64,000 nucleotides of DNA from Begonia masoniana (GCA_022432975.1 CM039510.1:11916301-11980300), one strand, 5' to 3'; numbered from the stretch's first letter, positions 34,311 to 47,339 are shown. Numbers and translations: made by a program. Notes: generated by a model from the letters alone, not told the origin.

Positions 34311-34712
34311 AAAATAATTATACATTCACATTTGTGATATAAACAATAAAAATATATATATAAACAACAAAAATATAATACATACATTTTGACATTTGTG
34401 ATATAAATAATAAAAATATTCATATAAATAATAAAAAAAAATAATACCTGGAAGTGGAGAAAAATAATATTAGAAGGGGAGGAAAATATTAGTGGAATTA
34501 AGAGATAAATTAAAATAATTATACATTCACATTTGTGATATAAACAATAAAAATATACATATAAACAACAAAAATATAATGCATACATTTTGACATTTGT
34601 GATATAAATAATAAAAATATTCATATAAATAAAAAATAATAATAATACCTGGAAGTGGAGAAAAATAATATTGGAAGGGGAGAGAAATATTAGTGGAATT
34701 AAGAGAGAGAGA
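34311..34712 (-). repeat. 201-bp tandem duplication in the MULE right leader
   Basis: Two copies of about 201 bp (offset 34311 to 34512) cover ATTATACATTCACATTTGTG through the AAGAGA tract. Each copy includes a minus-strand donor TCCAG|GTATTATT (at 34446-34447 and 34647-34648), so the duplication copied the splice site of the leader of the second gene. It also creates a spurious 170-residue frame. Confidence 0.9.
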
Positions 34713-34799
34713 GGATTGTGATTAATAAGAAGTTGAAAATGAGAGAAGAGAGGAGTGGTGTGAAGTTGAAAATGGGAGAGGAGGGGGTGTGGTTTCAAA

Positions 34800-35283
34800 A
34801 TCGCCAGGCGGGGGTTTATATAGCCATGCCGAGTACGTAAAACCCGTGACTGGTCACGGGTTTTACGGCGGAGAGTACGCGGCCCGTGACAAAAGTCACG
34901 GGTAACTAGAGGACAAAAAACCCGTGACTATTGTCACGGGTTTAAACAGTGGGAGTACGGCCGGTCCATTTGGACCGGCCGTACTCGGCACTAAAGGACA
35001 AAACTCGTGACTTTTGTCACGGGTTTTACCCAAGGGAGGACGGCTGGTCCGAGGACCAGCCGTACTCGGCCTCAAATATTTGGCAAAAAAATTTGCAAAC
35101 AAGTCCGGTACGACCGGTCCAGTGGACCGGCCGTACTCGGTAGCCGAGTACGTACTCCTCACCCCCCCTGCCAGGTTTAAACTGAATGTTTTCAATAGAT
35201 CGAGGTTTTTTTCGATGAACAGTGTTTTTTCGGGGTTTTTCCACTGCCAACCCTTAGTTCAGGGTTTTTTTTGAAAAAAACCC
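34800..35283 (-). repeat. MULE right TIR with hairpins
   Basis: Inverted copy of the left TIR, strongest over 34914-35283. It carries the same GTACGGCCGGTCC and CCCGTGAC palindromes. The inner part (34800-34913) differs from the left TIR in palindrome order, showing shuffling of the hairpin blocks. Confidence 0.95.
34817..34822 (-). promoter_or_regulatory. TATA box of second MULE gene
   Basis: TATATA on the minus strand (context GGCTATATAAACCCCCG), at the inner edge of the right TIR and followed by a CT-rich leader on the minus strand (34790-34650). It mirrors the transposase promoter on the other side. Confidence 0.65.
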
Positions 35284-35292
35284 TATATTGTT

Positions 35293-36133
35293 TTGATACT
35301 TTATTCTATTGATGATTTCTTGGAACTTGATTTTAGATATCATTTTTTCTTGGTTTTTGTAGTTGGATATTTAGGACAGCAAATAAAAGATTGAGATCAA
35401 CTTTTTGTATAGTTTCTAGTTATATATTTTCTTGAGAGTATGGTGAGACATTGTTCCTATCTTAGTATATTTATTTCAATTGGGATTAATTTCATTCTGC
35501 GATGTTTTATTATCGGACAGTTATATATTGGATATCTATTAACACATTATTTGTAAATTTACCATTGGACTTGGTTGTTAGTCCATTGTTTTAGGCCCTA
35601 GATACTCGATACTATTTCAAGTTTTCCGTTGTGAAATTTTAATGCTTTCTGTCAAAGGTAAGAGTATTTAAGAGACTTCTAGTTATCTTTACATAAAGAC
35701 ATTTTATTTATTAACATATGATATGACTAGATATCATAATAAAATTGAATATCTTAAAAGTGAAATCATCAAGATAGATTAATTGTATTTAAGAGACTCA
35801 TAGTTATAAGTGCATAAATACGTTTTATTAACACTTGATATGATCTTACAAACCATCCATATGTTACCAAGAGGAGCACAAATGATATGTGCATGAATTG
35901 CCAGGTCACAATCTATTGACCTTTTCGTAACCTTGAGAGACGTGCTACAAATTTAACGGAGAAGTTCAATGAAGGAGCTTACGCAGCTAGAGCTCATAAT
36001 GGCTGACTGGTTTGGACAAGGTTTCATTGATCGTATGACTATTCTTTTTCATTCTATTGGATATTAAATATTGATTAGTGAGATGTTTCACATTTGTCGC
36101 TCTGTGAATTTTATTATTAACTTGCACGAGTTT
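35293..36133. other. Flank between MULE and copy B; possible exon relic
   Basis: The sequence between the MULE and the L1 solo LTR is AT-rich. The + strand at 35924-35989 is open (RNLERRATNLTEKF and on) to a TGA. An overlapping frame from the ATG at 35979 reads MADWFGQGFIDRM and ends at a TAA that corresponds to window position 47 of copy A. I do not recognise either; they may be a fragment of a host exon or chance. Confidence 0.3.
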
Positions 36134-38149
36134 TGTAACCACCCGAAATCCTTGTATACCTTTTTCCGAAAAACTTTGTAAAATATTTTAAAATATTTGC
36201 ACCTCACTTTATTGACTCAAAACATATAAACTTTGTTAGTAAAACTTTGTAGAAACTTTAATAAAATTTCCTTAAATTTTTTTTTTTTAAAAAAACATGA
36301 ACAGTGCATGGCCGATTGATCAGCTCATGGGAATCGATCGATCGGCAACCCCTCGGGTGGCGACCAATGAAACGAAAAGAGGGGAGCAATCGGTCACTTC
36401 CTCAATATCATGCCATAACAATTTACCTAAACTACAACTAAAGAGTTCATCATTCAATACCATAACATAATAACAACAAACCAAATCTATAGCATAACCT
36501 ATCCATAACTACATATTCAAACAATTCATATTCCTCACCAATTCGATCCATAATTAACAATAAACTTCCTAGCACTTTGTAGTGTAGGCCAATCGGCCAA
36601 ACACATGAAACATTCACTTACCTGAGATCCTTAGAAATATTTTAAAAAGTTGATCACTTTCCTTGGTAGCCAATGGTTCCTAATTCAAAGGGTTTCCCAC
36701 AGAGAATAAACATACAGTCATAAACTCACTTAAACATCCAAACATAGTGGCTTAAACCCAATGAAACCAATTAAATCATTTCATAACTAAAATCTCAGAA
36801 TATACTCATAATTTGCATTAACTTCAAAATTCCATAACTTATTGTATACTTATCCAAATGCATTAATTCCAACGCCCAAAGTTCAATGAAGAAGTCCATT
36901 TTAACATATCAAAACAAATTGACAATCAAAACTCATTAGGTTAGGGTAACAATATCCAAACCTGAACTGTCTAGATTTCCATCTTTGAACATTAATTTGA
37001 ATTTAAAAATTCATAACTTTCACCATATTTATTCAATTCATGTAATTCTAACGCCCATGCATCCATTAAATTGTCTACTATATCCTACTAAAATAATTTA
37101 GCAAGATAAAATCATAAGAAGGTTTGAAATACCCAAAATCGTAACATGCCCAGAAAATTCATTATAATTTTTGCCTCAACTTTGAAAAATCAGAACATTA
37201 AATATACTTATCCAATTTCATTAACTCCAAAGCGTATGGATCACTTAAAGAGTCTACTTTAACATGCTAAATTCAATTATCAAATAATAACCAATTTATT
37301 GAACCCCAAATGCCAAAACCCGAATGCCCTGCAAACTCTTCTATTTTGACTATTTATCATCATATTTTATGTTTTTATCCATTTCAATCCATAAGAAAAC
37401 ATTATATCCATTAAAACATCAAATGAACCAAGAAATGGAGAAGAGAAAGCTCATTTCGTGCATCCTACATTCGAGTTCATCAATCATTCAAAACACTCAA
37501 CAACTCATCACACTATCAAAATAATACAATAATACATTTCTTTCACCTTTAACCCGCAAATTTGCTAAACCCTAAAGAAAATCTATCTTACCTTCAAGAT
37601 CTTGGAAGAAAGAGAATAAAATTCCGTGGGTCTCCTAGGGCTTCCAAATAACCTTCAAGAACTTGAGAAAAACTAGAGAGGAAGAGGAAGAGGAAGAGGG
37701 AAGGAAATGGCGTGGGTTTTCCTTGTTGAGAGAGGGAAAAGAAGAGAAAGGGAGGGAGAGAGCAATTTCGTGGGTGCCATTTGTTCATGCTAAACACAAT
37801 AAAAGAAGCTTCTTAGAGAAGCTTAATAAAATGATGAGGTGTCATCCTTTGAGTGGTGGAAAATCTATCCACTTTATCCATTCCTTCTCTCTCTTAATTA
37901 ACAATAGTTAATCCTTTAATTATTATCTTATTGGTCATATTCCATCTTTTGATTTTTCAACATTGCCACATAAGTCACAATTGCCCTACCATCTTCTCAA
38001 ATTTTGACTTTCCAACCATGCCATGCTTATCTCTACAAATTTGACTTTTCAACCGTCATCAATATCTTCTACACTTTAATAAATGATAACTTAAAACATA
38101 AAATATTGTGCACCAAAAGTAGATTATCCGATAATTTTCAGGGTTTACA
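36134..38149 (-). mobile_element. L1 solo LTR with internal deletion (copy B)
   Basis: Same TSD AGTTT (36129-36133 and 38150-38154) and termini as 112-4334. The junction near 36391-36395 joins sequence equivalent to 369 and 2579 of copy A across a shared TCACT, so 2,210 bp including the hAT element and the splice-module acceptor are gone. Confidence 0.88.
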
Positions 38150-38299
38150 AGTTTCCTATACATTCATAGTTTTTCATATTGATCAATTTAATGCGACCTA
38201 GTGTATGGACCTGCTAAGTGAGTATTAAGCTAAAGTTTATTATTGTACAAGGAGTGTGACTCTTGATTTAGAAAGCAAGAAAAATGTTGTGTACCATAG

Positions 38300-38745
38300 T
38301 GATTTAAAAACTATTTGTGTTAAATTTACTTTATGAGCTTGTATAGGTGGATGAAAGAGATCTTAGCATTATGAAAGTATTTCTTTTTATTGACAATGTG
38401 TATGAGATAGTTGCCCAAGACCTAGTTTTCCCAGTTGAGATTAAGTATCTTGACATGTTTATTTTTTTGGATCTGTTAGGGTTGATACCAGATTGCGATA
38501 TTGAGTTTGATGTTGACTTAGCTTTCTCCTCTGTTCTAATATCTATTACTGTACACGTGATGGATGAAGCTAAGTTGTGATGGTTTAGGTCGTAGCTAAA
38601 TAAGTTACAGTGTAATAATGATTTCACTCATAATAATTTATCACAGTGAGAGATTTCAGTGTTGCTTGCCAAGAAGCATGATAGTTTGTTTCAGTTGTCC
38701 ATTGATTACTAGAAGTTAGAAAACTGGTGATCATGGTTAGTCATT
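38300..38745 (+). pseudogene. Degenerate Ty3/gypsy pol relic (copy B)
   Basis: Counterpart of 4500-4920. The frame 38347-38580 is more open here and shows DLLGLIPDCDIEFDVDL, close to the gypsy LPGLPPD-EIEF linker. VLLAKKHDS and SIDY with a stop follow. Non-functional. Confidence 0.55.
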
Positions 38746-39867
38746 CAATAAAGTTTTATAGTTTTTTATTTGATTTTGCAAACTCTTGATACTCTCTCGA
38801 GTTGTTAAATTTTTATATTATAATTACATCTTTTGAGTGTCAATTCTTAAATATGAAATCATTCAATTAGTCAACAAATTAAAAGCATGAAAAATAAAAT
38901 ATCACAAATAAATAATAAATATAACCAACTGAATATTTAATCAATTAAAATAATAGTATATATAAGGATTCATTTTTCTCTAAAAGGAGAAAGTTAGTTC
39001 AACATAATTGAAATAAAAATAATAGAAAACATGTTGAACCAAATTATATCAAAGAGAATAAATAAGTAGAAGATAATATTTGTCTCTGAATGCCATTATA
39101 ATAGTGTAACACGCATGGTAGTCTTCTTGTCCGGTGTCAAAAATGCTCTCTGATCGCTCTCTGAAATGGGTCTAAAGGTTGTTGAGGGTTCCTTTTCTCT
39201 GATAATTGCGTATTTATAGAATAATCATTAGGGGTTGCAAAATCCCAAAAAAAATCTATCAAAACTCACAAAATTTCTTAATTTTGGAGAGCCAATCTCG
39301 TCTTGGGCTTTGTTTATGTGGTTGGGTCGCAACTCATGCACTTTTTTCTGTTAGGCCGCAGCTTGGACTTAGCCGTGACTTAGTTGCTTCTGTGCGACAC
39401 CAACTTTTTTTTTTCTTTTAAGCCTCCTGAGACTTCTTTGAGTCGTGACTCAACTTCTAAAATTCATTATTTTCGTATTTGTTTCACCTGTTTCATGATT
39501 TACCTATATCATAACTTAAAATAGATAACAATTACCAAAATTCGAGAATCAACATTAAATATTGCTTAAAATGATGACAATAACTCTAATTTTCATAGAG
39601 TTATCACACCCCAAAACTTAACCTTTTGATAGTTATTGAGCAAAAACAACATTAAAAATATTAGAAACAAAATAAAATAAAAATCCAAAGATGACTTATA
39701 TATATTAGAAGTCGAATAGGTGAAATAAAGAATTAGCTTATTAACATAGTTAACTTGATAAAATAGAACTTTTTTGGTCAAACAATCACAAAATTTATTG
39801 CTCTCAATAAATTTAACAATATTGAATACATGTAAAACGACAACCTAAATATTACAGATATCTTACT
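38746..39867. other. AT-rich remnant (copy B)
   Basis: Counterpart of 4921-6042; no gene seen. Minor indels against copy A (for example near 38821). Confidence 0.4.
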
Positions 39868-40887
39868 TGTAATACCGGTATTTTTACTTTAATTAAATTC
39901 CACATAAATTTTTCGCGTTAAAGATGATCAACGATTCATGAGTTAACTCTTTTTGTTGTGTTGCGGCCACATTGAATTTTATCGGTCAGTTGGTCCAATT
40001 CAGTAATTTAAAAAATTATTGTGTGATGAAATTAAGTAAAATAACATTTGGATAAAATTTGGAAACTTACCTTGTGTGAGACTTTAGATAAAACGTTAAG
40101 AGTTGTCGAATAAGAATATAAAAGATATTATTTAAGTCAAATAATATTTATTTAAATTAAATAAATATAAAATTTAAATAAAAGGGAACCCTCAACAACC
40201 TTTAGATCCATTTCGATCTTCGGATCGCCACATTTCTATGCTAGTGTGGCGGAGGGGTCTTTGAACGACATTCCTTTTTCACTGAGGTGATTTTTATTTA
40301 AAATTTACGATGATGACATATTTTAGTATAGTTGTTTATGTATACAACAACGTTTTAAATATTACCTTACCGATTGCTCACGGAGCAAGCTTTTCTAAAA
40401 TGATTAAAATGGTTTTTCTTGAAACGTTGTTTGGAAATCATTTTGATACTTAATCATTCTTTGAGATGAAAAGTAAAAGAAGTTTCACGTGAATCACATT
40501 TTGTATAACATTTATACCAAGTAAGTCACTTAGTTCAATCGACCTCCCATCCCTTTCTAGGCAAGAACAAGAGTAGTGAGTAGCTGAATTTTAAAAGTAA
40601 ATCCCTTTTCTTGATTTCATGTTTGAGTGTTATTTAGTTATTTGGTTAGGACTTCTCTTACTTTGGGTTTGCATAAGATTATCTTATTTGAATTTGAATG
40701 TTTGGAATTTATTTATCTGCTATTTCATGATCACATTATTATATTTGTAATTACTTTGTTGATTTCTAGGCTTTGAATGTTCAAGCCTTTCGCTGCGAGC
40801 CAAGTCTTGAGTTAGGCAATAGGGTCCTCTCCAAGGATCCAGTCATCTGACCCGACATTCCATTAGGGCTGCCTCCGAGTCGTGACA
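39868..40887 (+). mobile_element. Old L2 LTR, uninterrupted (copy B)
   Basis: 1,020 bp, TGTAATACCGG to GAGTCGTGACA. The undivided CAAAT at 40138-40142 is the empty site of the copy A solo LTR. A degraded primer-binding site TAGTATCAGAGC follows at 40895-40906. Confidence 0.75.
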
Positions 40888-41029
40888 AAAATTTTAGTAT
40901 CAGAGCCAGATTCACACAAATTCTAAAATAAAGATTACTTAAAGATTCAATAGTGTAGTAATTGGAATGTTGCTCTTCGGCACAAGGAGTTTTCCGACAC
41001 TTGGTGGATTTCCTTTTTCAGAAGTTAGA

Positions 41030-41712
41030 ATGCCTCTGAGAAGGAACCCTTGTAACCAAACCCAAGATGCTAGCTTTGACCCTCTCGCATCCATGATTGA
41101 GGCGTTGTTTGGAGAATTCAATCACATGGTGATTTCAATCTCAAAAGGAAGTCATGGATGGATAATATGGAGAATTGTGACTATACATAGAAATATTATT
41201 ATGGTAAATCCAATGTCGTGCCATATACTTGGAAGTGACATCTTCAGTTTTATATCCTTGTATTGTATAAGAGGATTGAAAAATATCTTTGAATGATGAC
41301 TATGATATGCAGTATTATAATAATCTTCATGTAATGTGTGAGAATAATTTTATAACAACTTCTACTATTCTGCAGCGTGTTGAGAAAATAAAGAAGTTTG
41401 TTGTTGATTTTAAGAAGAGAATTGATCAATTGGTAAATGGACATAAGCATGAAGTTAGGAAGGTCACTACTGATGCGTTTGTATTTCAAAGGTGGAGTTC
41501 TGATGTTGAATAATCCAGATTCATGACAAGGTGCTTTAAGTGAAAGTCATAAGTTAAGATTTTCTATTTATTACGGTAGCACCATGATGTATCAAGATTT
41601 GGAACATCAATATGGGTAGATTTGCATATGGCAAGATGTGTTGTAATATGTTATTAGATTTTGACCTGTCACAGTAGTTGGAGGGCAAGCATTTGGACCA
41701 GTAGATTATTGT
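41030..41712 (+). pseudogene. Gag and integrase relic (copy B)
   Basis: Same MPLRRNP Gag start and decayed integrase finger as 9454-10135, almost identical, so decay happened before the duplication or haplotype split. Confidence 0.55.
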
Positions 41713-42527
41713 AGTCCATACTCAAATGAATGTGAAAAATTAGTTTTACTATTTTCTTTAAAAACAAAGTCATGAACAATTATAAAATGTAGTGTATGAA
41801 TTTATATCTAAAATTATTTTCTTATAATTTCAAAAACAGACTCCACGAGCCAATGATTTACGAACTATCAAATCCTTCACACTATTTTAAAATAGGCTCA
41901 ACAATCCATGGGTGAGATAAGTTCAAAAATATTGCTACATACATAGGTAGTTATAAATAAAATAAGCTTCCACTATTTTTATTAAAAAAATAGTCTAGTG
42001 AAAAAGGAGGGTAATCAAGAACTCCTCCGACATACTATTAGAGAATAGTGGCGATACAAAGACCAAACAACACCTCATGAGTTAGAAAGAATTGAAAAAT
42101 GACTACAATCTGATGATACAACAGCAACCGACAAACAAGTTAGTGAGAACACCATCCGTGAATCAATAAGAGTGATCGGCAAACAAAGTCAGCGACGACA
42201 GCACCGCGTATCAAAAAGAGTGGCAGACGATCTAAAGATAAGACAACGAAACCAATCGCAAATTTGTAACAACAAATACACCATGGTCAGGTTTAGGAAT
42301 TCGAAACCAAAGAAGCACGTCATGACTGCCCTATTATCTATTTTCATAACGTGCAAATAAACAACTTTCACATACCATAAGGTGTACAAGATCTGACTGC
42401 AGTTGCTTTGGTTGTGTGGCATACAAAAATTTGGTAAAATGTAGTTTTATATATAAAAACATATTTATGTTATATATTGCTATTTCATTATTAATAGAGT
42501 CTTTTGAAAGATAATTTGTTGCCACGA
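41713..42527. other. Unassigned remnant (copy B)
   Basis: Counterpart of 10136-10950; no gene seen. It ends in the L4 target site CACGA (42523-42527). Confidence 0.35.
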
Positions 42528-44617
42528 TGTAGCAACCGGTACATGACTTTTATTTTATGGAATTAAGTGATTTTGATTGGTTGCTTAAATAGGTTAAAGT
42601 TTGTTAGTCAAGGGCATAAGTGTAATTCGTGAAGCATGTGATATAAATGGAGGGTTTAGTGATGGATAGCCGCCACTATTTCATCACTTTTCTCTTTCAG
42701 CTCAACCGACTCCTCTGGCGATTTTCTCTCCGAATCTTCTTCAACTTAGGTCAGTTCTTCATTGACTTCTTCTTGCTGATGATTTAGGATGAATATAGGA
42801 TATACATTTGATGATTGGTTTACGGTAGAATGAGTGTTTTAAGGATGCTGTGAGTGAGAGCTGAGTTCGGGTTTTGTGATGAATCGGGAATGCTCGAGGA
42901 AGCAGAGCTTCCAACTAGTTTCCTTAGATTTCTGGATAGTTTATAATGAAGTTTAACTAATACTCTGTCTACGGTTTTAGGTTTGAGCAAACGAGCTCTT
43001 CCAGGAAACCAGGTAAGTAGAGTTTGTGTGCGCCTTCTGGCCTACATCACAAAATAGTAGGATTTATGCATGTTTTGTATGTTTTCCAGTACGTCATGCA
43101 TCATGTTTGTTTTGAAAGCTTACGAAAATAAATTTACATGTAAAGGCATGGTAAAGCATGAACAGAATTAATCAGATCCGCTATTAAGGGAACTAATCCG
43201 CCCCTTAATCGAGTAAGAGGATGTATGACTTTGGAAAAATTGATCCACTTCCCAATGGAACATAAGGATCAGATCAGCTATTAAGGGAACTAATCTGCCC
43301 CTTAATCGAGTAAGAGGATATATGACTTTGGGAAAATTGATCCACTTCCCAATGGAACAAAAAGATCAGACCAGCAGAGAACGATTACGAGTTTAACTGA
43401 GTTGTGAAAGTAGAAACTGCATGGATAGGATTTATGTTTCAGCATTTCATTTCATTATTGCTATACTTATTTAGCATTAGGCTAATAGATGAGTTTTGTG
43501 ATGTAGGAAAAGAAGTGTCTGCAGGTGTGTTCCCTGAACATGTTGAGGATTAGAAGCAGTTGGAGGAGTGCATACAGGCTTCGACTTGGCAATTGATGAG
43601 GCGGTTTAATCAGTGGTAGCATTTGTGAAGTTTAGTGGACAATGGTTTAGTTAAAGTATGCTGGGAATTTTAATGACAGTGGTAGTTTTAATATTTTTGA
43701 TACGTTTTGGTGTTACTCTGATAATGATACATTGATGGTTTTAACTGTAGTCCTTCTTACTGGATTTTGAATGATTTATGAAGTTAAGCTGTTTTGAATG
43801 GTTGTCAGAGTTGTCCATTTGTTTAGAGTGTAGTTGGTTAATGTATTGTTCTGTTGTGGGAAATGTCATTTAAAGTTGTGAAGGATCATTGTCGAAAGTC
43901 ATGGGCGAGAATATCGTCCAAAGTTGAAGGTGAAATCAGTCGTTTGTTCTGTGGACAATTTGTCTGAAGTGTAAATCTTCCAAGTTTATAAAGTCACGTG
44001 ACACGTGGACGATAGAGTCACGTGGTCTGTGGTCGATGAACTTAAGTAAGTCTATGGACGTGGTCTGTGGACGATGAGTTTAAGTAAGTCTATGGACGTG
44101 GTCCGTGGACGACGAGTTTATGTAATCCCGTGGACGATAAGGTCACGTGGACCATGGACGACAATTTAAATGAGTCACGTGGTCTGTGGGCAAAAACCTG
44201 TAAACGTTAAATCCCTGTAGTCGTGGACAAGAATATCGTCCATAGTCGAGGCATGTTGTCATCTGAAACGGTGTCGTCAAAATTAAGGCTGTCTGTAGTG
44301 ACATCGTCTAAAGTCGCTCGCCCAGAGCTCGTCGCCCAGAGTCGTAGACAGACTCTGTGATCGACAAACTTCTTAGTATTGTCGAACTGTTTCCAGATGG
44401 TGCAGATAAGTTTCAAACAATTTTGAAACCGGAGTTTTGCTGTTCTGTATTCGTCGTGATCCTGTTTTTATAACATGATTTTCCGCTGCAAGTTTTTATG
44501 TTTTACTATAATGTCAAGTTTTAACCGTTGAGAGAAATTTTAAAATTTTCTAGAATTTCTTAGTCCTGTTCAGTGTTATGAGTAGCGAACCGAGTTATAA
44601 AAACTCGGGGCGTTACA
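42528..44617 (+). mobile_element. L4 solo LTR, recombinant, TSD CACGA
   Basis: 2,090 bp with CACGA on both sides (42523-42527 and 44618-44622), the same duplication as the full element in copy A. Diagnostic bases left of 43916 match the copy A 5' LTR; from 43941 they match the 3' LTR, including the 3'-specific segment after 43970. This is the expected product of recombination between the two LTRs with loss of the interior. Confidence 0.95.
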
Positions 44618-44622
44618 CACGA

Positions 44623-45444
44623 GGGTCAAGAATGCAATAATGTTGTGAATTAATTGAAGAAAAATGATATATTTTTCATGTTAAATAGTAGAGTTGTTGA
44701 CCTGTGAGCAGTAAGTGATGGACCCTTTTCCTGACAAATTGCACAATGTGAGGAAAATCAAGGAAAAACAGCAAGGGGTAAAGTGTCGATCAATGGGCAG
44801 TAATGGTTGACCAGACAAATGGAAAATAGATGTTTGAACGTATCAAGTTGATTTTGGTCGATTGAACTTGAGGAGTGGTCAACCAAGAATGCATAAAACT
44901 ACAAAAATAACAGAAAAATCCTAATTTGAAATGTTTTATTTCCTTTCAAACTCTCAAGCTACCTCCTATATTCTCTCAAGTTCTCGAAAGGATAAGCCCA
45001 ATTCATGTGAAATTGAGTAGGCATCAATCCTCAATTGTTATGAATATGGATATAGAAAGATGAGATAATCAATTAGAGTTTCAAATTTGCTCTTAGAGTT
45101 TACTCATGTCAAATTTCGTCTTATACGATATGCTAATATGTGTGAATTTTTATGATTAGGTTGATCTAAAGTGAAAGTTAATTATCATAAGGGTCATTTT
45201 CATGCTAGGACTTTGAGGTAAGTGATGTTTGTATGCGTTTGACCTTTTGACTTACATCAAAAGGTGCTAGGGTAACTTATTGTATTTTAATGCTGTATTT
45301 GTGATAATATTAATTGAGAATGTGTCATACTATAGATTTTAATGTACATGTTATAAGATGCACTAATGATATAATTATTAGACATTGTATGACAATGAAT
45401 TCGAGGATATGCTATAAAATTTAGCTTTATGTTAATAGTTTTAT
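44623..45444 (+). mobile_element. Old L5 LTR remnant, left part (copy B)
   Basis: Counterpart of 19791-20611; it ends in TAGTTTTAT (45436-45444), the left target duplication of the MITE. Confidence 0.45.
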
Positions 45445-46229
45445 GGGTAATTATCAATTTTAACTCTGTACTATGAACTTTATTTTAATTAGCCCCCTGT
45501 ACTAAATAAACCGGCAAACCAAACCCTGTACTTTGATTTTGTTAAACCCTCATTTAAAAAATTACCAAACGATATTAAATTTATTTAAAATTTTTACCAC
45601 ATGTTCACTACTTAATGAGAAGATAATATAATTTTTTTTTTGATTTTGTAACACATGTACGATTTATTGTAATTTTATTTTAATAATTTATAAAAATATT
45701 ATAATGAATCATACAAATTTTAGAACATAACGAAAATGTTTTTATTATCTACCCATGATAGGGCAAACATGTAAAAAAGTTTTTAAATAAATCCAATATC
45801 GTTTGATATTTGTTTAAAAATTAATTTATAAAGTAAAGAAGAAACTGAGATTAATTTTAAAAAAATACCAAAAGATATTGGATTTATTTGAAAATATTTC
45901 TACATGTTTACCACTTTATGGGTAGATAATAGAAATATTTTCATGATTTTATAAAACTTGTATGAGTTATTATAATATTTTTATAAAATACTAAAATAAA
46001 ATTACAATAAATCATACATGCGTTAAAAACTCACGAAAATTTTCAGATTATCTTCTCATTAAGTAATAAACATGTGATAAAAATTTCAAGTAAATCAAAT
46101 ATCGTTTGATAATTTTTTAAATGAGGGTTTTACGAAATTATTGATGGAAAGTCAAAACTGATAAAAGAATCAAAGTATAGGGTTTGGTTTGCCATTTTTT
46201 TAGTGCATAGGGCTAACTGAAATAAAGTG
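45445..46229. mobile_element. MULE-type MITE, left portion (copy B)
   Basis: Starts GGGTAATTATCAATTTTAAC and is broken at AAGTG (46225-46229) by an L3-like LTR. The remaining tip is at 62249-62279. Together about 0.8 kb with inverted ends and no coding capacity. Confidence 0.8.
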
Positions 46230-47339
46230 TGTGACGACCCCCGACCCGATTGGGGTCGAAGAGCCATCACTCTGGACATTTAAAAAACGTGACATATTTT
46301 TTTTTGAAACTTTTAAAACGTTACACAGAGGATAACATTCTCTGGAATTGAAGTCTGGATAAATGACAGAAGAGAGCAAGGGTGACAGAATACTTTGGAC
46401 GTTTTAGAAAAGAAAGAAAAATGGAAAAACAGACATGCAGTGGAAGACTTAATAAAATGGAAAACATAAACTGGGAGTCATGCTGTGAGAGACTTACTGT
46501 GGGCAGCAGAAGCCGTGGACGTTTAAACAGAAAAGGTAAAATCTGTGAACAAACAGAAGCTGTGGATGTTTAAAAAATCAAAACAGTGTATGTGGACAAA
46601 CATAAGCTGTGGACGTTTAAAAATCAAAACAGTGTCTGTGGACAAACAGAAGCTGTGGACGATTAAAAATCAAAACAGTGTCTGTGGACGACGTTATCGT
46701 CCACAACTTTGGATGATAACTTTGGACGACTAACACTTGGCCAAATACTTGAAACGATTACTCGACTGATGACGTTATCATCCATTGACTTTGAACGATT
46801 ATTTTTCAGAAGGCATGGACGACTATTTTCAAAGGCACCGTGGACGTTTAAAATAACAGGCAGACTTTGGACTTTTAAAATAACAGGCAGATTCTCGGCG
46901 ACGTTATCGTGGACGATAACTTTGGACGACAACACTTAGCCGAATAAAAGATAGAAACCGAAGGCAAAATAGACAACAGAAACTGAAGGCAGAATGAACG
47001 ATAAAATTTAAAGGCAGAATTGGACGATAAAATTTAAAGGCAGAATTGGACGATAAAATTTAAAGGCAAAATTGGACGATAAAATTTAAAGGTAGAATGG
47101 ATGACTATTTTCTTTTGGAAAACTTGAAGACTTGAAAGACTTAACATATGCTACGCCGATCGATCGGTTACCCAGGTGAACGATCGGCAACCTCTCTATT
47201 TGAGAATTTACTATCTTTGACACAGAAAACTTCAAACTCAAAAACCAGATTAAAAACATAATTTTGGACATATCAGAAAAAAAAACAGAAGTTTAAAAAA
47301 TCGATCTGCATGGATAGCTTTAAAACCAGAGACAATCCA
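46230..47339 (-). mobile_element. L3-like LTR, reverse, first segment (copy B)
   Basis: Starts TGTGACGACCCCCG after TSD AAGTG. It is interrupted at ATCCA (47335-47339) by the L7 pair, resumes at 52483-52834, is then broken by the forward L3 element, and ends at 61506-62243 next to the matching AAGTG (62244-62248). It carries ACGATAAAATTTAAAGG tandem units (46995-47098). Confidence 0.85.

Larger units (their letters stand above)
28320..35283 (+). mobile_element. Mutator-like element (MULE), 6,964 bp, 9-bp TSD
   Basis: Perfect 9-bp duplication TATATTGTT at 28311-28319 and 35284-35292. Long inverted repeats start GGATTTTTTTCAAAAAAACC and GGGTTTTTTTCAAAAAAAAC. It contains a transposase gene on + (29190-31287) and a second gene on - (32878-34113). 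The genes converge, and each starts behind a TATA box at the inner edge of its TIR. Between them lie a large internal inverted repeat and a 145-bp AT-rich tandem repeat. Both genes carry stops, so the element is dead. Confidence 0.97.

Noticed and set aside
34286..34798. 170-residue hydrophobic minus-strand frame
   Set aside because: Created by the AT-rich 201-bp tandem duplication in the MULE leader; reads as repeated low-complexity sequence.
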